A stretch of 64,000 nucleotides of DNA from Nocardioidaceae bacterium UBA4001. Its GTDB lineage: Bacteria > Actinomycetota > Actinomycetes > Propionibacteriales > Nocardioidaceae. The stretch covers positions 13,225 through 77,224 of the forward strand of contig DGBP01000025.1 in the NCBI GenBank assembly GCA_002384855.1, in the 5' to 3' direction. Below the pieces are notes generated by a model. That model was not told the DNA's origin. It worked only from the letters and a program-made list of their open reading frames with translations, and made no database searches. A program made the position numbers and the translations under genes. Of this stretch, positions 60,194-64,000 are shown in pieces. Position 1 is the stretch's first letter; each line of letters begins with the position of its first letter.

Positions 60194-60222
60194 GTCGACA
60201 TACTTCCCCTTGCACGTAGGAT
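60194..60222 (+). promoter_or_regulatory. Promoter of the mmsA-like gene (leaderless)
   Basis: A -35 of TCGACA (60194-60199) and a -10 of TAGGAT (60217-60222) are 17 bp apart. The GTG start follows the -10 by 7 bases. Confidence 0.5.
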
Positions 60223-60229
60223 TACCGCC

Positions 60230-61720
<1,491 letters not shown>

Positions 61721-61740
61721 CCGACCGCCTGCCCCCTGGG

Positions 61741-61834
61741 GGGTTTACCAGGTGAACGTGGTACGGCGGCACCTACCTCGACACATGTCTCGCGGTAGGT
61801 GCCGTTTTCCCAGGTGAACGTGGGAAAGCAACGG
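61741..61834. repeat. 94-bp triple-hairpin element between convergent genes (copy 2)
   Basis: It has the same design as 4393-4487. Hairpin one has TACCA (61746-61750) and TGGTA (61759-61763) around GGTGAACG; relative to copy 1 the C-G pair is replaced by A-T, a compensatory change. The central hairpin pairs CGGCACCTACC (61767-61777) with 61794-61804. Hairpin three (TTTTCCCA...TGGGAAA, 61805-61827) is extended by CCGTT/AACGG. It lies between the ends of mmsA and proC. Confidence 0.85.
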
Positions 61835-61838
61835 CTGG

Positions 61839-62642
61839 TCAGAGGCCCTCGGCGAGCTCCCGCGAACGGTCGCGGGCGGCCTCGAGCGCGGCGAGGAAGG
61901 CTGCCCGCACCTTGTGGTCCTCGAGCTCGCGCATCGCCGCGGCGGTGGTTCCGGCCGGGGAGGTGACCTGCTCGCGCAGCACGGTCGGGTGTTCGCCGGT
62001 CTCGCGCAGCAGCTTCGCGGACCCGACCAGGGTCTGCACGACGAGCTCGTAGGCCGTCGACCGCGGCAGACCCAGGTGTACGCCGGCCTCGATCATCGAC
62101 TCGACCACGAAGAAGATGTACGCCGGCCCCGACCCGGAGACCGCCGTGACCGCGTCCTGCTGCCGTTCGGGGATCCGGCTCACCTTGCCGACGGAGTCCA
62201 TCAGCGACTCCGCCTCGACCAGGTGGTTCTCGTCGCAGTGGGAACCGCGCGAGATCGCCGACATCCCCTCGTCGACGAGTGCTGGGGTGTTCGGCATGAC
62301 CCGCACGACCGCGACCCCCTCGGGCAGGTGCGCCTCGAGGAACGCGGTCGTGATGCCGGCCGCCAGGGAGACGACGAGCTGTCCCGGCCGCACCGAGGAC
62401 CGGATCTCGGCGAGGAGGTCCTCCATGTCCTGCGGCTTCACCACGAGGACCAGGGTGTCGGCCCTCCGGGCGGCCTCGACGTTGTCGACGACCTTGACGC
62501 CGTACCTCTCCTCGAGCTCCACGCCGCGCTCGCGACGCTTCTCGCCCACCAGGAGGTCGCCGACGCTTCGGCCGGCGCGGACCAGGCCGGACAGCAGGGT
62601 CTCCCCCATCACGCCGGCACCGATGATCGCCACCACGGACAC
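61839..62642 (-). CDS. proC: Pyrroline-5-carboxylate reductase
   Basis: This 267-residue NAD(P)H enzyme makes proline. SVVAIIGAGVMGETLLSGL at the N-terminus is the dinucleotide-binding fold. VVKPQDMEDLL near residue 70 and RVMPNTPALVDEGMSAI near residue 118 are typical. The C-terminal VSGSGPAYIFFVVESMIEAGV is followed by EQVTSPAGTTAAAMRELE, the catalytic signature. The GTG start follows AGGAGG by 5 bases; that site lies 2 bases upstream of the proline dehydrogenase stop. Proximity to proline dehydrogenase on one transcript is unusual. Confidence 0.94.
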   Translation of the reverse strand: MSVVAIIGAGVMGETLLSGLVRAGRSVGDLLVGEKRRERGVELEERYGVKVVDNVEAARRADTLVLVVKPQDMEDLLAEIRSSVRPGQLVVSLAAGITTAFLEAHLPEGVAVVRVMPNTPALVDEGMSAISRGSHCDENHLVEAESLMDSVGKVSRIPERQQDAVTAVSGSGPAYIFFVVESMIEAGVHLGLPRSTAYELVVQTLVGSAKLLRETGEHPTVLREQVTSPAGTTAAAMRELEDHKVRAAFLAALEAARDRSRELAEGL

Positions 62643-62651
62643 GGTGTCCTC

Positions 62652-63581
62652 CTACTTCTTCGAGACCAACGACCTCAGGAACAGTGCCAGGTTCGACGGT
62701 CGCTCGGCCATCCGTCTCATGAGGTAGCCGTACCACTCGGTGCCGTACGGCAGGTACACACGCACCTTCTCCCCCGACTCCGCCAGGCGCAGCTGCTCGT
62801 CGGGACGGATGCCGTAGAGCATCTGGAACTCGTAGGAGCCCTGGGTCCGCTCGTAGCGGGTGGCCAGCGCCCCCGCGATCTCGACCAGGCGCGGGTCGTG
62901 GGTGGCGATCATCGGGTACCCCTGCCCCCCCATCAGGACCTTCAGGCAGCGGACGTAGGCCCGGTCGACGTCACCGCGGTCCTGGAAGGCCACCGACTCG
63001 GGCTCCTTGTAGGCGCCCTTGCACAGCCGAACGCGCGAGCCCTCGTAGGCCAGGTCGCGGCAGTCGGCCTCGGTGCGGTGCAGGTAGGCCTGCAGCACCG
63101 CGCCGGTCTCCGGGAAGTCCTTGCGGAGGTCACCGAGGATCGACAGCGTCGAGTCGGTGGTGGTGTGGTCCTCCATGTCGAGGGTCACCGTGGTCCCGGC
63201 GTTGCGGGCGGCGTGGCAGATCGTGCGGGCGTTCTCCAGCGCCATCTTCTCACCGTCGCCGGGCAGCGCCTGCCCGATCGCGGAGAGCTTCACCGAGACC
63301 TCGGCGTTGCGCGAGAGGTTGTTCTCGCTGAGCGCCGTCAGCATCTCGAGGTAGGCGCCGACGGTGACGTCGGCCTGCTCCCGGTCGAGGGTGTCCTCGC
63401 CGAGGTAGTCGAGCGTCACGTGCAGGCCGCTGTCGATGAGCGTGCGCGTCGCGTCCACGGCGTCGTCGGTGGTCTCCCCGGGGACGTAGCGGTTCACGAC
63501 ACCGCTGGTGACCGGGAGGCTGCTCGCGAGGGTCTTCGCACGGTCGCTCCGGGCGAGCATCAGCAACGGCTGGCGTAGCAC
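62652..63581 (-). CDS. putA: Proline dehydrogenase
   Basis: This 309-residue monofunctional FAD enzyme oxidises proline to pyrroline-5-carboxylate. VTLDYLGEDTL near residue 52 and VSVKLSAIGQALP near residue 95 are conserved beta-strand segments. VTLDMEDHTTTDSTL, VRLCKGAYKEPESVAF near residue 187 and the C-terminal EFQMLYGIRPDEQ, RVYLPYGTEWYGYLMRRMAER are family signatures. The GTG start has GAAGGA 8 bases upstream. It sits 9 bp before proC, the gene for the reverse reaction. The name pruB is used in some actinobacteria. Confidence 0.93.
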   Translation of the reverse strand: MLRQPLLMLARSDRAKTLASSLPVTSGVVNRYVPGETTDDAVDATRTLIDSGLHVTLDYLGEDTLDREQADVTVGAYLEMLTALSENNLSRNAEVSVKLSAIGQALPGDGEKMALENARTICHAARNAGTTVTLDMEDHTTTDSTLSILGDLRKDFPETGAVLQAYLHRTEADCRDLAYEGSRVRLCKGAYKEPESVAFQDRGDVDRAYVRCLKVLMGGQGYPMIATHDPRLVEIAGALATRYERTQGSYEFQMLYGIRPDEQLRLAESGEKVRVYLPYGTEWYGYLMRRMAERPSNLALFLRSLVSKK

Positions 63582-63636
63582 TGTCGGGTCCTTCCGTCCT
63601 CGCCCGCCGCACGGTCGCGGTCCGGGCGGTCCCAGG

Positions 63637-64000
63637 CTACGCGGTACGACGCCGCAGGGTGGCCGCACCCAGGACCAGCCCGGCGAGGGCGAACCCGAGC
63701 ACCACGGCCAGGTCCGCCCAGATGTCGGCGTCCACACCTCCGAGGGCCTCGGACGTGGTCGTGGAGACCAGCGTGATGGCGTCCACCGCGTAGGACAGCG
63801 GCAGCAGGTCGGAGATCTCGCGGAGCACGGAGGGCAGCTCCTCACGCGGCACGAACAGCCCGCACAGCAGCACCTGCGGCGTGACCACGGCCGGCATGAA
63901 CTGCACCGCCTGGAACTCCGTGCGCGCGAACGCCGAGAGGAACAGCCCGAGCGAGGAGCCCAGCACGGCGTCGACGACCGCCACCACCACCAGCATCCAC
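63637..64000 (-). CDS. ABC-2 type transport permease, 5'-partial
   Basis: Only the last 120 or so residues lie in the window; the gene continues beyond base 64000. SSLGLFLSAFARTEFQAVQFMPAVVTPQVLLCGLFVPREELP and LPLSYAVDAITLVSTT are typical of the C-terminal half of ABC-2 permeases, with a final helix near the end (VVLGFALAGLVLGAATL). The substrate cannot be inferred. A predicted ATP-binding partner would lie outside the window. Confidence 0.85.
   Translation of the reverse strand, partial: WMLVVVAVVDAVLGSSLGLFLSAFARTEFQAVQFMPAVVTPQVLLCGLFVPREELPSVLREISDLLPLSYAVDAITLVSTTTSEALGGVDADIWADLAVVLGFALAGLVLGAATLRRRTA

Overview
The window is one continuous stretch of a very GC-rich actinobacterial chromosome. 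Third codon positions are almost always G or C, GTG starts are common, and most operon genes are joined by 4-bp ATGA or GTGA overlaps. The mix of genes points to Propionibacteriales, most likely Nocardioides or a close relative: a 14-gene nuo operon behind a MenJ-like reductase, a rex-hemACD-hemB operon next to a BldN-type sigma factor, and a two-component NSS/MetS transporter. The taxon is an inference from gene content. From memory, the order proC, excisionase-like protein, bS22, galE2-like, acyltransferase, serB1-like, hem, hemL-ccs, men, menG, menJ and polyprenyl synthase parallels Mycobacterium tuberculosis Rv0500-Rv0562. I saw no tRNA, rRNA, insertion sequence, prophage or CRISPR.

Layout. 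1-4.4 kb: the tail of an unknown gene, 2-oxoacid:ferredoxin oxidoreductase korAB, and rarD. 4.5-22.9 kb (minus strand): menJ-like reductase, nuoA to nuoN, then a long-chain polyprenyl diphosphate synthase, with a Rex-like operator in the leader. 23.2-32.6 kb: menaquinone genes menG, menF, menD-menC-menE and menA, interrupted by an MBL-fold hydrolase and a Tat-exported PhoD phosphatase. 32.6-34.6 kb: a CDGSH iron-sulfur protein overlapping a haem-oxygenase-like diiron oxidase, plus small membrane proteins. 34.7-40.7 kb (minus): hemL, histidine phosphatase, resA, ccdA, resB and ccsB, for haem and cytochrome c maturation. 40.9-42.1 kb: a secreted transglycosylase-like protein. 42.1-48.0 kb (minus): rex-hemA-hemC-hemD-hemB. 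48.2-53.3 kb: glutaredoxin, acyl-CoA ligase, HAD phosphatase, BldN-type sigma factor and a putative anti-sigma. 53.3-57 kb: acyltransferase, epimerase, bS22, CAP-domain protein and an excisionase-like protein. 57-64 kb: AcuC, MetS/NSS transporter, methylmalonate-semialdehyde dehydrogenase, proC, proline dehydrogenase and the end of an ABC permease.

Together the genes build a respiratory chain: the quinone and its side chain, complex I, haem, cytochrome c maturation, and the Rex NADH/NAD+ sensor.

The most interesting signals lie outside annotated genes or in small ones. (1) Two promoters of the form CGTAAC-N16/17-CGTTGR, which I recall as the sigma-BldN consensus, lie in front of the putative anti-sigma gene and the secreted transglycosylase. 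(2) Two 95-bp triple-hairpin elements with a compensatory base change both sit between convergent genes. (3) Another repeat starts 1-2 bp after three different stop codons. (4) A CDGSH/diiron-oxidase gene pair keeps every ligand spacing of SznF as I remember it. (5) Many starts have a -10 box 6-8 nt upstream, which predicts leaderless mRNAs.
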